From the NCBI RefSeq assembly GCF_902686445.1, contig NC_062224.1, positions 51,335,156 through 51,399,155 on the forward strand: a DNA stretch of 64,000 nucleotides. The letters are read 5' to 3'. This document shows positions 13,442 to 24,142 of the stretch, one piece after another. The translations under genes were made by a program, and so were the position numbers. Within the stretch, counting starts at the first letter, position 1. The number at the start of each line of letters is the position of its first letter. The notes beneath the pieces are model-generated. The model worked only from the letters and a program-made list of their open reading frames with translations. It was not told where the DNA came from and ran no database searches. This DNA comes from Sciurus carolinensis (taxonomy: Eukaryota > Chordata > Mammalia > Rodentia > Sciuridae).

Positions 13442-13687
13442 GATGAGCTATCCAGGGATCTCACCTGCAGCAGGGCTAAGGTGGAAGCAGTGATTATTAT
13501 TCCTTTCCATGTTCCTCCTACTTATTTCTCTGCCTCCCTCTCACAAATATGTATCTGCAACCTAGCCCCTATATACAGTATCTGAAGTAGTAACATGATT
13601 GAAATCTTCTTCCAGTACAATAATTTTCTGATTTCTCTTAGAAGTGCCAATGAAAAGTCATCCTCAACACTAAAGATCAAAAATTTA

Positions 13688-13836
13688 CCAGGCATGGTGG
13701 TGCATGCCTATAATCCCAGCATCTGGGGCAACTGAGGCAGGAGGACAATGAGTTTAAACCCAGCCTCAGCAAAGCAAGGTGCAAAGCAACTCAGTGAGAC
13801 CCTGTCTTTAAAAAATAAATAAATATTAAAAAGATA
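13688..13836 (+). repeat. B1-type (7SL-derived) SINE
   Basis: It has the B1/Alu hallmarks: CCAGGCATGGTGGTGCATGC, 'ataatcccagc', 'ggcaactgaggcaggagga', 'cctcagcaa', 'actcagtgagaccctgtct', then an A/AAAT tail. The internal 'gcaaagcaactcagtgag' segment is typical of squirrel-type B1. Confidence 0.9.
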
Positions 13837-14616
13837 AAAAATTCAAGCAGCTTTACTTTTTACTAATTTAGTGATAGTCTTTCTATCTTATTCTAAAAGA
13901 AATTGGTGAGTTGAATGGATTTTCTAGATCAGTGATGGAAACTTTTGACTTCAGCTAAGAATCATGATAACTGAGGGAATCTCCTGTTGAACTAAACCCA
14001 GAATATAAACTTAGTGTTAGAAAAAAAGTTCCTGTTGTGAATTGAACAGGAAATAGGGGAATATACTGTAATGTTCCTTAAGTGTACAGTAATGCACTAA
14101 AACTTTCGAGATTTCAAGTTTGCTATATATATTTCATAATATGCATTACAAACAAACACATGCACACAGTTTTCTCAGTAGCCCACTCATGAGTTTCTAT
14201 TGCCTCTTACTATTTTTATATGGATGACCTTGTTAATGAAAAATATAATCAATTAAAGAATTTATGTTAGATATTTAAAAAAGAAAACAAATGACATTAG
14301 AAATAATAAATTAAAAGATAAATGTTTTAAAACTACAATATGAAAATAACTAAAAAAACACACAAAAAAGCAGAGAATCAAATGGTACACTACAAAAAAA
14401 CTAACTGAAAAACCAGGAAATATCAGAGGACTCAAAGCACAAAAGTCATCTGAGACAAAACAAATAGCTAATTGGCAGAACTAAGTCCTTCCTTATCAGT
14501 AATTATTTTAATTTTATATGTTTACAAGTCTAAAGTTAAAATGCAGATATTTGAAGGATGATTTTAAAATAGTGCATCAACATACTATCCACAATAGACT
14601 CAGTTTAGATACATAC
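13837..14616. other. AT-rich sequence, nothing recognised
   Basis: No coding or repeat feature is clear. Parts may be decayed L1, since the ancient L1 recognised from about 14.8 kb could extend into this stretch, but I see no motif to prove it. Confidence 0.4.

Positions 14617-14662
<46 letters not shown>
14617..14662. repeat. (CA)n microsatellite
   Basis: An impure ACATACATAC lead is followed by an uninterrupted CA-dinucleotide run to about 14661. Likely length-polymorphic. Confidence 0.95.
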
Positions 14663-14663
<1 letters not shown>

Positions 14664-15289
14664 CACAAAGAGGTTGAAAGTAAAAGAATAGAAAAACACA
14701 TTCCAACCAAATAGTAACCAAAAGTGGAACAGGGTGACCTTACTTTTGTGCAGAAAAAAAATAGACTAAGAAAAGTTACAGGAGATGAAGGATATTATAT
14801 ATAGATAAATGTTCCCTGTATTAAGAAGATAGAGAACCACTATGATCATATATGCACCCAATATAAGAAGTCCAAATTAAAGTAAACACTGACAGACTGA
14901 AAGGAGAAACAGTTATGTAATATTTAGAGATTTCAATAGTCCACTTACGATAAAGAGTAGGATAGCCTTGCAGAAGATCAATAAATACTTAGATGCACTG
15001 AACACTATTAATCAGACACAAGAGACATGTACAAATCTCTACCCAAAAACATTCTTCACAGAATGAGAAGTAAACACAAAATATTCTCAAGTACATGCAA
15101 AACATTCTTCAGAATATACTATGTTGGGTCACAAAATAAATATCAATAATTTTTGAAGAACTGAAACCATGCAAATGTCTTTCCTATCACAATGGAACAA
15201 AACTAGAAATCAATAAAGGAGGAAAAGGAAAACTCATAAATATACACAACTCAGGGGCATTGAAACGCTGAGCCTCATACCCAATTCTA

Positions 15290-15425
15290 ATTTGTATTTT
15301 ACTTAGACAGGGTCTCAGTGAGTTGCCTGTGCCTCACTTTCGATGAGGCTGCTTTGAACTCATGATCCTCTGCCTCAGCCTTTCAAGCCATTGGAATTAC
15401 AGGCATGCACCACCTCGCCCAGCTA
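15290..15425 (-). repeat. B1-type SINE
   Basis: The reverse complement starts GCTGGGCGAGGTGGTGCATG, includes 'ctgtaattcc' and 'ggctgaggcagaggatcatg', and ends 'actgagaccctgtc'. It is diverged and inserted in the ancient L1. Confidence 0.85.
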
Positions 15426-15621
15426 CAACATGCTATTAACCAAGAGATATAGAAGAAATCATAGCAGGCATTAGAAAATTCTTTAAATTAAAAGAAAAAA
15501 AAGCAATATATTTACACATATGGAATAGTCTGAAAACAGTGGTGGGAGAGAGAATTATAGCTTCAAATGCTTACATTGAAAAAGAAAGATGTCAAATCAA
15601 ATATGTAACTCTACACTTCAA

Positions 15622-15652
15622 GAAATAAATAAATAAATAAATAAATAAACAA
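15622..15652. repeat. (AAAT)n simple repeat
   Basis: About six AAAT units between 15622 and 15652. It may be the relic tail of an inserted retroelement or simple slippage. Confidence 0.85.
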
Positions 15653-17730
15653 ACACACCTAGGAAAAGAAAGAAAAGAGTAAAGATTACTGATAAAGAAG
15701 AGAGACTCAGGAAAACCAAAAGTTGGTTCTATTGATTAGATTAATAATATTCTTCACAGAATGAGAAGAAAATACAAAATATTCTGAAGTACTTGTGAAA
15801 TAATCTCCAGAACACACTTTGTTGGATTGATGGGAAGAAGAGATTTGAATTACTAAAATAAGAAATGAAAGAGAAACATTACTACTGAATGTATAGAAAC
15901 AAAAGAATTAGAGGAGAATAGCATGAGCAACTGCATGCCAACAAACTGCTTAACAAAGACAAAATGGATAAATTCCTAGAAAAACAGACTGCCAAAACTG
16001 ATTTGAGATGTAATCTGAAAAGAACTATTACAAGAAAGGGGATTATACAATTAACAGAATGCCCCAACAAAGAAATGCCTAGGACCAGATCACTCTACTG
16101 GTATTCTAACAAACTTTTAAAGAAGAATGAACATCAACCCTCAAAATATTCCAAAAGAATTGGAGAAAATATTTCCTACAATGCCAGCAATACCTGATAC
16201 CAAACCTAGACAGACTCTACAAGAAAAGAAAACTGCAGTTCATAGCCCTTATAAAGAAAGGCCAAAATCCTCAACAAAATCATAGCAGATCAAATTTATC
16301 AGTATGTTCAAAGAAGTCAGGTTCAATCACATTAAATCCCTCATCAAAAAATATGAAATTATTTGAAATCTGAAAATTTTTGAGCAAATAATGCTACAAA
16401 TATTTTGGATTTCAAAACATTTCATATATATTTTTGGAGTAGGGTTGGCCAACTAGTAAAGCATACATGAATATTGTAAAATTCAAACAGCACTGAAATC
16501 AGAAAAACTGCCATTCTGAGCATTTTGATAAGGGATATTCAACCTATATATATCACAAGTAAATGGGATTTTCTCCAGGAATGTGAGAGTGTTTTAACAT
16601 GAAAATCAATCCAAGATAATACACATCAACAGTTAAGAAAACATGACCATTACTATGGATGAATAAAAGCATTTGAAAAAGCCCAATACTCTTTCACAAT
16701 AAAAATATCCAGTGCACTAGGAACAGAAGGAAATTTAATCAGCATGTTGAAAAAGAAAGCCACAGCTAATGGCATAATCAGTGATAACAAGTGAAAGTTG
16801 TTTCCCTAAGATCAGAAACAAGTCAAGGATATCCTTGTTTATAAGTTCTAGACAGAGCAATTAGGCAAGAGAAAGAAAAGGAATCCATACTAGAAAGTAA
16901 GTAGATAACTATCTCTCCTTGCAGATGATATAACCTTCAATGTACTAAATCCTAAAGAATTCACAAAAAGTCTTTTAAACCTAATAAACAAATACAGCAG
17001 CAAGGAACAATATAAAATCAAAACACAAAACCATTTGCATTTCCATATGCAGGCAATGAAAAATTCCCAAACCAAATTTAGAAAACAGTTCCACCTACAA
17101 TAACATCAAAACCAGTAAAATACTTAGGAATAAATTTAATGAATCAGGTAGAAGACCTGTTCACTGAAAAATGTAAAATGTTGCTCAAAGAAATCACACT
17201 AAATAAATGGAAAGACAGATTATGTTCACAGCCTGGAAAACTTAATATTGTTAAGATAATCATACTACCTAAAGTGATCTACAGATTCAAATTCAGTGCA
17301 ATCCTTATCAAAGTCCCAATGGTATTTTCTGTCATTTTTACATTTTGAGAAATAGAAAATTTTTCTCCAATATTCAAAGGGAATATCAAGGGACACAGAA
17401 TAACTATAACAACCTTGAAAAAGAGCAAATTTGAAGAACCCATACTTCCTGATTTCAAAGCTTCTATAAAGTTGTTGTAATCAACACACTGGTACTATCT
17501 GTATGGACAGACATACACGCACACAATACTAATGGAATAGAACTGAGAACCCATAAAGAAACCCTTACAACTGGTTAAAAATTTTTGACAAATAGTTGAC
17601 TTACATCCGTGGTCAACTATTTTTGACAAGAATTTTAATATCATTCAATGGAAAAGGACAGTCATTTCAACAAATGGTTGAAACAAATGGTTATGGAAAA
17701 ATGGATAGTCATATGCAAAAATAATGAATA

Positions 17731-17940
17731 TGGGTTGGGTACAGCAGTGCATGCTGGTAATTCCTGCAGTTTGGGAAGCTGGAACAGGAGTATTCCAAGT
17801 TTAAAGCCAGGATCAGCAGCTTAGCAAAACTCTAAGCAACTCAGTGAAAGTCTCTAAATAAAATATAAAAGAGGACTGGGCCTGGGTTGAGGCTCAGTGG
17901 TAAAGAACCCCTGGGTTCAAATCCTAGTAACAAAAAATAA
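17731..17940 (+). repeat. B1-ID composite (dimeric) SINE
   Basis: The left half is B1-like ('cagcagtgcatgctggtaat', 'actcagtgaaagtctctaaa'). After an A-rich linker the right half is ID-like ('tgggttgaggctcagtggta', 'cccctgggttcaaatcc'). This 7SL-tRNA dimer is characteristic of the squirrel/dormouse rodent branch and is the best single taxonomic marker in the window. Confidence 0.87.
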
Positions 17941-18655
17941 CTGAAGTTGGACCCTAATTTTACACCACAAACAAAAATTATCTCAAAATGGATGATGGCC
18001 TTAAATGTAAGAGCTAAAATTATAAACAGCTTAAAAGAAAATATAGGAATAAATATTTGTGATCTGGAGAAACTGGCAATAATTTCTTATATATGACACC
18101 AAAGTCACAGGCAAAAAAATTAAAAAAGATAAATTGGACTTCTTTAAAATTAATAACATTTGTGCATCACAAGTGTACCTTCAAGAAAGTGAAAGAAAAC
18201 CTACAGAATAAGAGGAAATCATTACAAACAACATACCATATAATGGTATGATATACAGGATCCATAAAGAATTCTAGCAACTCAACAACCAAAAGACAAC
18301 CCTACTTTTAAAATATGCAAAGTATTTAAAGATACTTCTTTAAAGCAGATATACAAATGGCCAAAATACACATGAAAAGATGCCCAACATCAGTAAACAT
18401 TAGGTAAACATATATTAAATTTACAATGTGATACAACTTCACCCCTATTAGGATGAAATTTATAATTAAGGGACAATAATAAGTATTAGTGAGGATGAAG
18501 AGACACTGAAATCCTTGTGCATTACTACTGGGAATGTAAAATAGTAAAAGTTCTATGGAAACCATTTGCTGACTCCACTTGAAGTTAAACAGAATTGTAT
18601 TCCACTTCTGGGTGCAATTCCCATGTCCAGTGTGGTTTTTGTGGGTTTCTTAAAT

Positions 18656-18673
18656 TGGTGCTGTGACTCAGAT
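18656..18673 (+). promoter_or_regulatory. Retroviral primer-binding site, tRNA-His type
   Basis: TGGTGCTGTGACTCAGAT differs at two positions from the site complementary to the 3' end of tRNA-His, and both differences are C-to-T/G-to-A changes at former CpGs. It lies a few bases after the LTR end, as expected for a gammaretrovirus-like ERV. Confidence 0.75.
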
Positions 18674-19187
18674 GGACTCTTCCACTGTCTCTTAAGCAAG
18701 TGGAACCCCATCTGATGCCCCAGTGTCCCCCTGACACAGCCTCACCTTTCATTCTGCCTGGATGCTCTGCTCTGCTCTGCATCTGTCACCAGACTTCAGA
18801 TTGGTGAGTCCCCTAGGTGGGTTCCCCTAGGCCAATTTCAACACTCCTCTGCCAACCTGAGAAGGGACCTTTGAGTAGGTAGCTGAGGGGTGGTGGCACC
18901 CCCAGTCAAGACTTTTATAGTTTCAGCTGGCCCCCTTAGTCTTATCTGCTGGGTGGGTTCCTGACTTTGTGATGGAGATTCTTTCTCAGGTTTGAGGCTC
19001 ATCTTCACGCTCACACTTGTACTCACCTTCAAAAACCCTGATGTCAGGTTCTCAACCCTTGGCTTTATTCTGGCTCCACATTGATACTTGTGTAACAACA
19101 CCTTCGATGTGCTGCCTCCTCATCTCCAGTCAACTGCTCTGACCTTGGGATGCTCTGGCCACAGACTCGGCTGTATCAGTCTCCACC

Positions 19188-19615
19188 ATGGGATCTGGGT
19201 CCTCTATTCCAGCAGATTCACCCCTGGGATGTCTGTTAGAAAACTGTAGAACCCTTTGCCTAACCCCCTGTTTAAAGCCATCAAAAATTAATGATATTTG
19301 GCCACAGTACCCTTTAGATAATCAGTACAAAATGGCCACATAATGGCAAACAGTTTCTGTGAGCCAGCGGGCAGATAGAAAGTGATTCCTAATCTTCAGG
19401 TCTCTTATTTCTTGCTTCTTGGCTCTTCCTGCAAACTCAAATATTTCCTTTTGGCTTCTTCTCCCCTTCTTAACCCCTCCTCCTCCTCTGAGTTCCACTC
19501 AATTCTGCTTCTGCTTCCATTCCATGGCCCAGCCAACCTAGTCCTCCTTCCACAAGGTCCTGCACATGGCAGTGTGGAGAAAGTAACCAACGCAATCAGT
19601 GGCATGTCCCAGTAA
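19188..19615 (+). pseudogene. Gag (matrix region) remnant of the class I ERV
   Basis: The ATG at 19,188 begins MGSGSSIPADSPLGCLL, a gammaretroviral matrix-type N-terminus with an N-terminal Gly for myristoylation and a PLGCLL-type motif. An in-frame TAA follows near 19,341, and a separate frame (19,382-19,615) is rich in Ser, Leu and Pro. The remnant is short and clearly dead. The assignment rests on the N-terminus and on the upstream primer-binding site. Confidence 0.6.
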
Positions 19616-19979
19616 GGTGTATGATATAACAGCCCCATTCCTCAAAAGTAGTGGGAGATAATGTTTCACAATTTTCTGCATCCAATCCTGAATTGATTAC
19701 TAACCAGGAAAAAGGGTTAAAATGCCCTAGATATCAAGTTTCTGCGAGCCTATTAGCTCCTTTCATATCTCAGTCAAGGCTTACATTGAAATGCAAATGG
19801 AAGAAGCCAGAATGCTCAGTGGGAGACCAGTCTCAAACCCAAGGAAAAACAAGTCCATTTTAAGTTTCTCCTGGGCTCCAACACAGAACACTTTATCTCT
19901 CCCTTTTACCTCTTCTCTCTGCCCTTCTCCTTCTCACTCTCTCATGGTATAATTAATGGCCATTATCATTTTTCTTCTG

Positions 19980-19985
19980 GACTTT
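19980..19985. repeat. Target-site duplication, left copy (GACTTT)
   Basis: GACTTT directly precedes the TG of the 5' LTR and is repeated exactly after the CA of the 3' LTR (26,961-26,966). Six-base duplications are typical of betaretroviral (class II) integration. The pair fixes both boundaries and shows that the two LTRs belong to one insertion. Confidence 0.95.
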
Positions 19986-20879
19986 TGAGGGGGCATCTGG
20001 AATCCCATACAGTGCTTGACAAAGATTCTCTGGAGGATGATTGCTCCTGAACATGGTGTTTTTTTCTGCTATGGTTTTCTGATAATATATTACTCATTTC
20101 AGTCTGAACGGATTGCTTAAGGGGACGAGGGGAATACAACAAAAATTCCAGAAAATATTACCTACAATCTGAAAAACAATGAGTCTTTACCACTAACAAA
20201 TTTAAAAATAATTTTGCAACCATGCAATGAGTCCCTGAAAGCATCTGGAGAAAATAGTTATAGATCTGCCTTTGTCTCCAACAGGCTGGTTAAATTTTAA
20301 CGACGTTTTTTTTTGTGTGTGGTGGTGAGGTAAGAGAATAAGGTTCCACAACATTCCTTCCTTCCTACAAAGAATATGTCACCCCTATAATAAATGTTGG
20401 TACACAATAACCATTGGGACTGCTGCCCTCCTGTAACCCTTAACTCAGCAATTTAGATATTAACCAGATGGACCTTGTAGAGATGGTCACATGAGATTAC
20501 TTGTCTATAGCTTTAACCACGAGAATAATAGGAATAGTCTTAGGTCACATAGAGTTTAGATATTAAGGAAATAAACATTGTATTAGCTCATTGACATAGT
20601 TATATATTCTTAAAACAATTGTGATTAGGTAAGGATAATCTGTAAGGTTGCTGTTTTCTGCCTATGCCTTGGAAACTTCTTTAATATTAACCACAAGACT
20701 GCCATTATAGCCTGAAGAAAAATGTATATAAATGCAGCCTTCCCCAGAATAAAGTGGAATTGATTGCACCAGAGCTAGACTCTGTGTCTTTCATTCTCCA
20801 TCCATTGCCAATGCTGTCTCCCCGCGCACCATTTACCTGTGTGGAACCCATGGACTCCTGCTAGGGCTGGACCCCGGCA
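19986..20879 (+). repeat. 5' LTR of the class II provirus
   Basis: It begins TGAGGGGGCATCTGG and ends ACCCCGGCA. It has a TATA element at about 20,725-20,732 and an intact AATAAA at 20,748-20,753, with R/U5 following. Compared with the 3' LTR it lacks about 37 bases after 'gatgattgc' (near 20,044). The missing segment is bounded by short TTGC/TTTGC repeats in the 3' LTR, so it looks like a deletion. Confidence 0.95.
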
Positions 20880-20881
20880 AG

Positions 20882-20899
20882 TGGCATCCAACGTGGGGC
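20882..20899 (+). promoter_or_regulatory. Primer-binding site, tRNA-Lys(1,2) type
   Basis: TGGCATCCAACGTGGGGC lies two bases after the 5' LTR. It is close to the site complementary to the 3' end of tRNA-Lys(1,2), with CpG-decay-type and neighbouring differences. This primer is common in betaretroviruses. Confidence 0.85.
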
Positions 20900-21033
20900 C
20901 CTCTGGTAAACCCCCCACTTATTAATATTAATTTCTTTCTTTTTGAGACAGCTAGGATCCTGCCTGGGGTGCCACGTACCCCTTGGTAGAGAAGGCCAAG
21001 AAGGGAGAGGCAGGGATTGACAGAACAGCTACA

Positions 21034-21810
21034 ATGGGAGGTAGTGAAAGCAAAGAAAGAGCATTATTTATTGGTATTGCTAAGCACTTATTAACTAAAA
21101 GAGAAACTCATGTAGGAACAACTCAATTAAAAAGATTTTTTCATTTTGTGCAAGAATGTGCCCCTTGGTTTCCTGAACAGGGTTCTTTAGATGTTAAAAC
21201 CTGGAAAAAGATAGGCGATGCTATGCATGTGCATCATAGATTATATGGAAATAAAAGAGTGCCCACCGACGCTTTTGCATTGTGGAATCTTTTTAGGGAC
21301 TGTTTAGACCCTAGACATGATAATGAGCAGCTAAGTAAAAGGGTAAGATCACCAGATGAAATGTCAGAAAAGGAGCCTTTGCTGACAGCCTTAGTTAAAA
21401 AATATATAGAGGAAATTCAGGTGAAAGTGAAAGTGAATCAGATGATGATGAAGATGGGAAAAAGAAGAAAGGTCTGCCTGATCAGCTCTCCCCATCTGAT
21501 GAGGAGGACTTGGAAGAAGCCGCTTTCAGATATCATAATGAGGATCCACCTTTGGTGGCTCCTGTTGTGCCATCCCTTCCTAAACCCCCAGATAAAATAA
21601 AAAGGAAAGTCCAAAAGGTAGGATTTCTAGGTGCTGTTAGTGAGGCACAAAAACTGGGAGATGTTAGTATTTGTTGCCTTATAGCATGGGCTATAGATGA
21701 GGGAGGAGAGCCTCATTGGGAGCCTCTCTCTCTTTTAAAATGTTAAAAGAACTAAAAGCAGCTGTAAAAGATTTAGGACCTACTTCCCCTTATACTCTGC
21801 AGCTAGTGGA
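21034..21810 (+). pseudogene. Gag (matrix and start of capsid), frameshifted and truncated
   Basis: The ATG at 21,034 opens a matrix domain beginning MGGSES (myristoylation signal), with the CPWFP-like 'APWFPEQG' motif of betaretroviral matrix. The frame is shifted near 21,420. An acidic Ser/Asp/Glu-rich linker and a proline-rich segment continue in another frame to about 21,746. A third stretch after about 21,737 carries capsid-like text (GPTSPYTL motif). The rest of capsid and all of nucleocapsid are missing: gag is joined directly to RT at about 21,810-21,825. It cannot assemble particles. Confidence 0.85.
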
Positions 21811-24060
21811 GAATGTCATTCTCCTGTGGCTGTCCCTAAAGGCTATCATATTTTAGTCATTGATTTACAAGATTGCTTCTTTACTATTCCTTTAGCTAAA
21901 CTAGATAGATGGCGTTTTGCTTTTATTTTACCATTGCCTAAATTACAAAGGCCTTATCAAAGATTTCAATGGAAAGTATTACCTCAAGGAATGAAAAATA
22001 GTCCTACATTATGTCAAAAGTTTGTAGATCAAGCCTTAATTAATTGTAGACAAAAGTATCCAAACTGCTATATGATTCACTATATGGATGATATATTGAT
22101 TGCACATTCTCAAAGCCATTTGTTACAAATAATATTACAGGATTTAATTAAAGATTTACAGAGGTGGGGTCTGATAGTAGTTCCTGAAAAAATTCAACAG
22201 GAACCTCCTTATAATTATCTAGGAAGAACTATAAAAACAGATTGTGTCAGCTCTCAAAAGTTACAAATTCAAAAAGACAAACTATTAACATTAAATGATT
22301 TTCAAAAATTATTGGGAAATATAAATTGGATTAGACCTTATTTAAAACTCACAATTAATGATTCAAAACCTTTGTTTGAAATATTAAAGGGTGATTCAGA
22401 TCCTAACTCAAGTAGAATATTAACTAAAGAAGGAGAACTAGCCTTACAAGTTGTTGAAACTGCAATTCAAAAACATTAATAGCAACAAGTTAATTATAAC
22501 TTGCCTTGGGTTTTTATTGTGCTAAAACAAAACATACTCCAACAGGTTGTTTATGGCAAAATGATCTACTTGAATGTATACACTTACCAGTATCAGGAAA
22601 GATAATATTAATGTCTTATCCTACTATGGTAGCTTCTTTGGTATTAAAGGCCAGATTTAGAAGTAAAGAATTGTTTGCTTCTGAAATGCATGAAATAATT
22701 ATTCCTTACACAAGAGAACAATTTGACCAATTATTACAAATTGATGATCAATGGACTATTGCATTTCTAAATTTTACAGGAAAAATTTCTTTCCACTTGC
22801 CCAATAATCCTTTACTACATTTTTTACTTCAAACAGAAATATTTCCTAAATGGTGCTCCTCAATTCCAATTAACAATGCTATGTTAATATTTACAGATGT
22901 GTCATCAAATGGAAAAGCAGTTATAATAATTAATTCTCAACCCACAGTTCAATGGACACAAGAAACTTCTGCACAAAGAACTGAATTAGAAGCAGTCATC
23001 TATGCTTTCAAGACTGTTGCTCAACCCTTTAACTTGTACACAGACTCACTATACATTGTTAAACTGTTTCCAACCACAGAAACAGCAATGCTCTCCTTTT
23101 CATCTAAAATTATACATAGGCTACAAGAACTTCAATATCTAATTCATAACAGAACTTCACATTTCTTTATAGGTCATATTCAGGGATGTTCAGGATTACC
23201 TGGTCCCCTTGCTCAGGGGAATACCCATGATGATCACTTAACTAAAATTTTTATTTTAACAGCTATATAAGAAGCTATTATATCACACAAAAATCATCAT
23301 CAAAATTCATCTGCCTTACAAAAGCAATTTCATATTTCTAGAGGAGAAGCTAGAACTATTGTTAAAAATTGTCATGTTTTTCCTAAATTTATTCCTTCTC
23401 CACAGATGGGAGTTAATCTTTGAGGACTTTTACCTAATGTCTTATGGCAAATAGATGTAACTCATATATCAGAATTTGGAAAATTGTCTTATGTTCATGT
23501 TATGGTCGATACCTTTTCTCTTGTTACTGTGGCCTCAGCCAGAACTGGGGAAGTCTACAAGGATGTGAATCAACATTTATTCCGTGTTTATCTGTTTTAG
23601 GAATGCCTAAAAAATTAAAAACTGATAATGCTCCTGCTTATACATCAAAACCATTTATAGATTTCTATTCCAGGTTTAATATATCTCATTCTACAGGAAT
23701 TCCTTATAACCCACAAGGACAAGCAATAGTAAAAAGGAGTCATCAAAAATTAAAAATACAAATAAAAGAGCTAAAAGAGGGAGAGCTTACTCTTCCCCAC
23801 ATCATATTTTACAACATGCTTTATTTGTTTTAAATCATCTAGATACTGACAAAGAGGGAAATACTGCAATAATGAGACATTGGGAAAGTAAAAGGTCAAA
23901 ACAATGTTTAGTAAAATGGAAAAATTATTATCTGGTAAACGGAGAGGACCTGGCATCTTGCTAACATCCAGTCGAGGCTATGCTTGTGTATTTCCACAGG
24001 ATGCAGATACACCTTCATGGATTCCAGACAGATTGATACGTCACTACAATGAGCCTATCC
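21811..24060 (+). pseudogene. Pol remnant: RT (partial), RNase H, integrase with mutated catalytic Glu
   Basis: RT begins mid-domain at VPKGYH and contains the catalytic YMDD (near 22,081-22,092). It hits stops at 22,477-22,482. After a frame change, 22,506-23,270 has the RNase H acidic residues (FTD, TELEA, YTDS and HDD). The integrase N-terminal zinc region lies across stops at 23,268 and about 23,422. The core shows WQID (about 23,450) and TDNAPAYT (about 23,622). The third catalytic residue, expected exactly 35 residues after the second Asp, is Lys (AAA at 23,732-23,734) instead of Glu. The C-terminal '[10 protein letters not shown]' segment lies near 23,972-24,001. Protease is deleted. 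Every enzyme is disabled. Confidence 0.9.
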
Positions 24061-24142
24061 GAAGGAGGAAGCACAAAGAGTATTGGATCCCTTACCAACC
24101 CAATCAGATGGACGAAAATGGACTAGTATTTAAGATGAAAAA

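Larger units (their letters stand above)
14780..18600 (+). mobile_element. Ancient decayed LINE-1, interrupted by younger SINEs
   Basis: Scattered translated stretches keep the order of L1 ORF2. Endonuclease-region similarity is seen near 14,840-15,130. A DKFLEKQT-type segment lies at 15,964-16,060 and RT-region text at 16,250-16,950. The '[17 protein letters not shown]' block (about 17,236-17,290) is the counterpart of the [16 protein letters not shown] block in the young L1s. C-terminal-like segments run to about 18,560. Many stops and frameshifts make this a long-dead element. It is interrupted by SINEs at 15,290-15,425 and 17,731-17,940. Its ends are approximate and it may be two neighbouring fragments. 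Confidence 0.7.
18600..19979 (+). mobile_element. Class I (gammaretrovirus-like) ERV remnant
   Basis: Bases about 18,600-18,655 match the end of the LTR at 29,825-29,873 ('catgtccag' then a GTTTCTTA end). Next come a tRNA-His-type primer-binding site, a leader with a candidate splice donor (TTGGTGAGTC, about 18,801-18,810) and a gag-like start at 19,188. Proline/serine-rich gag-like text continues to about 19,860. The remnant is interrupted at 19,980 by the class II provirus. I saw no clear continuation on the far side, so its total extent is unknown. Confidence 0.68.

Noticed and set aside
19651..19863. Open frame after the class I gag start as an independent gene
   Set aside because: It sits within the class I ERV remnant and has no recognisable domain. 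It is more simply decayed gag-region sequence.
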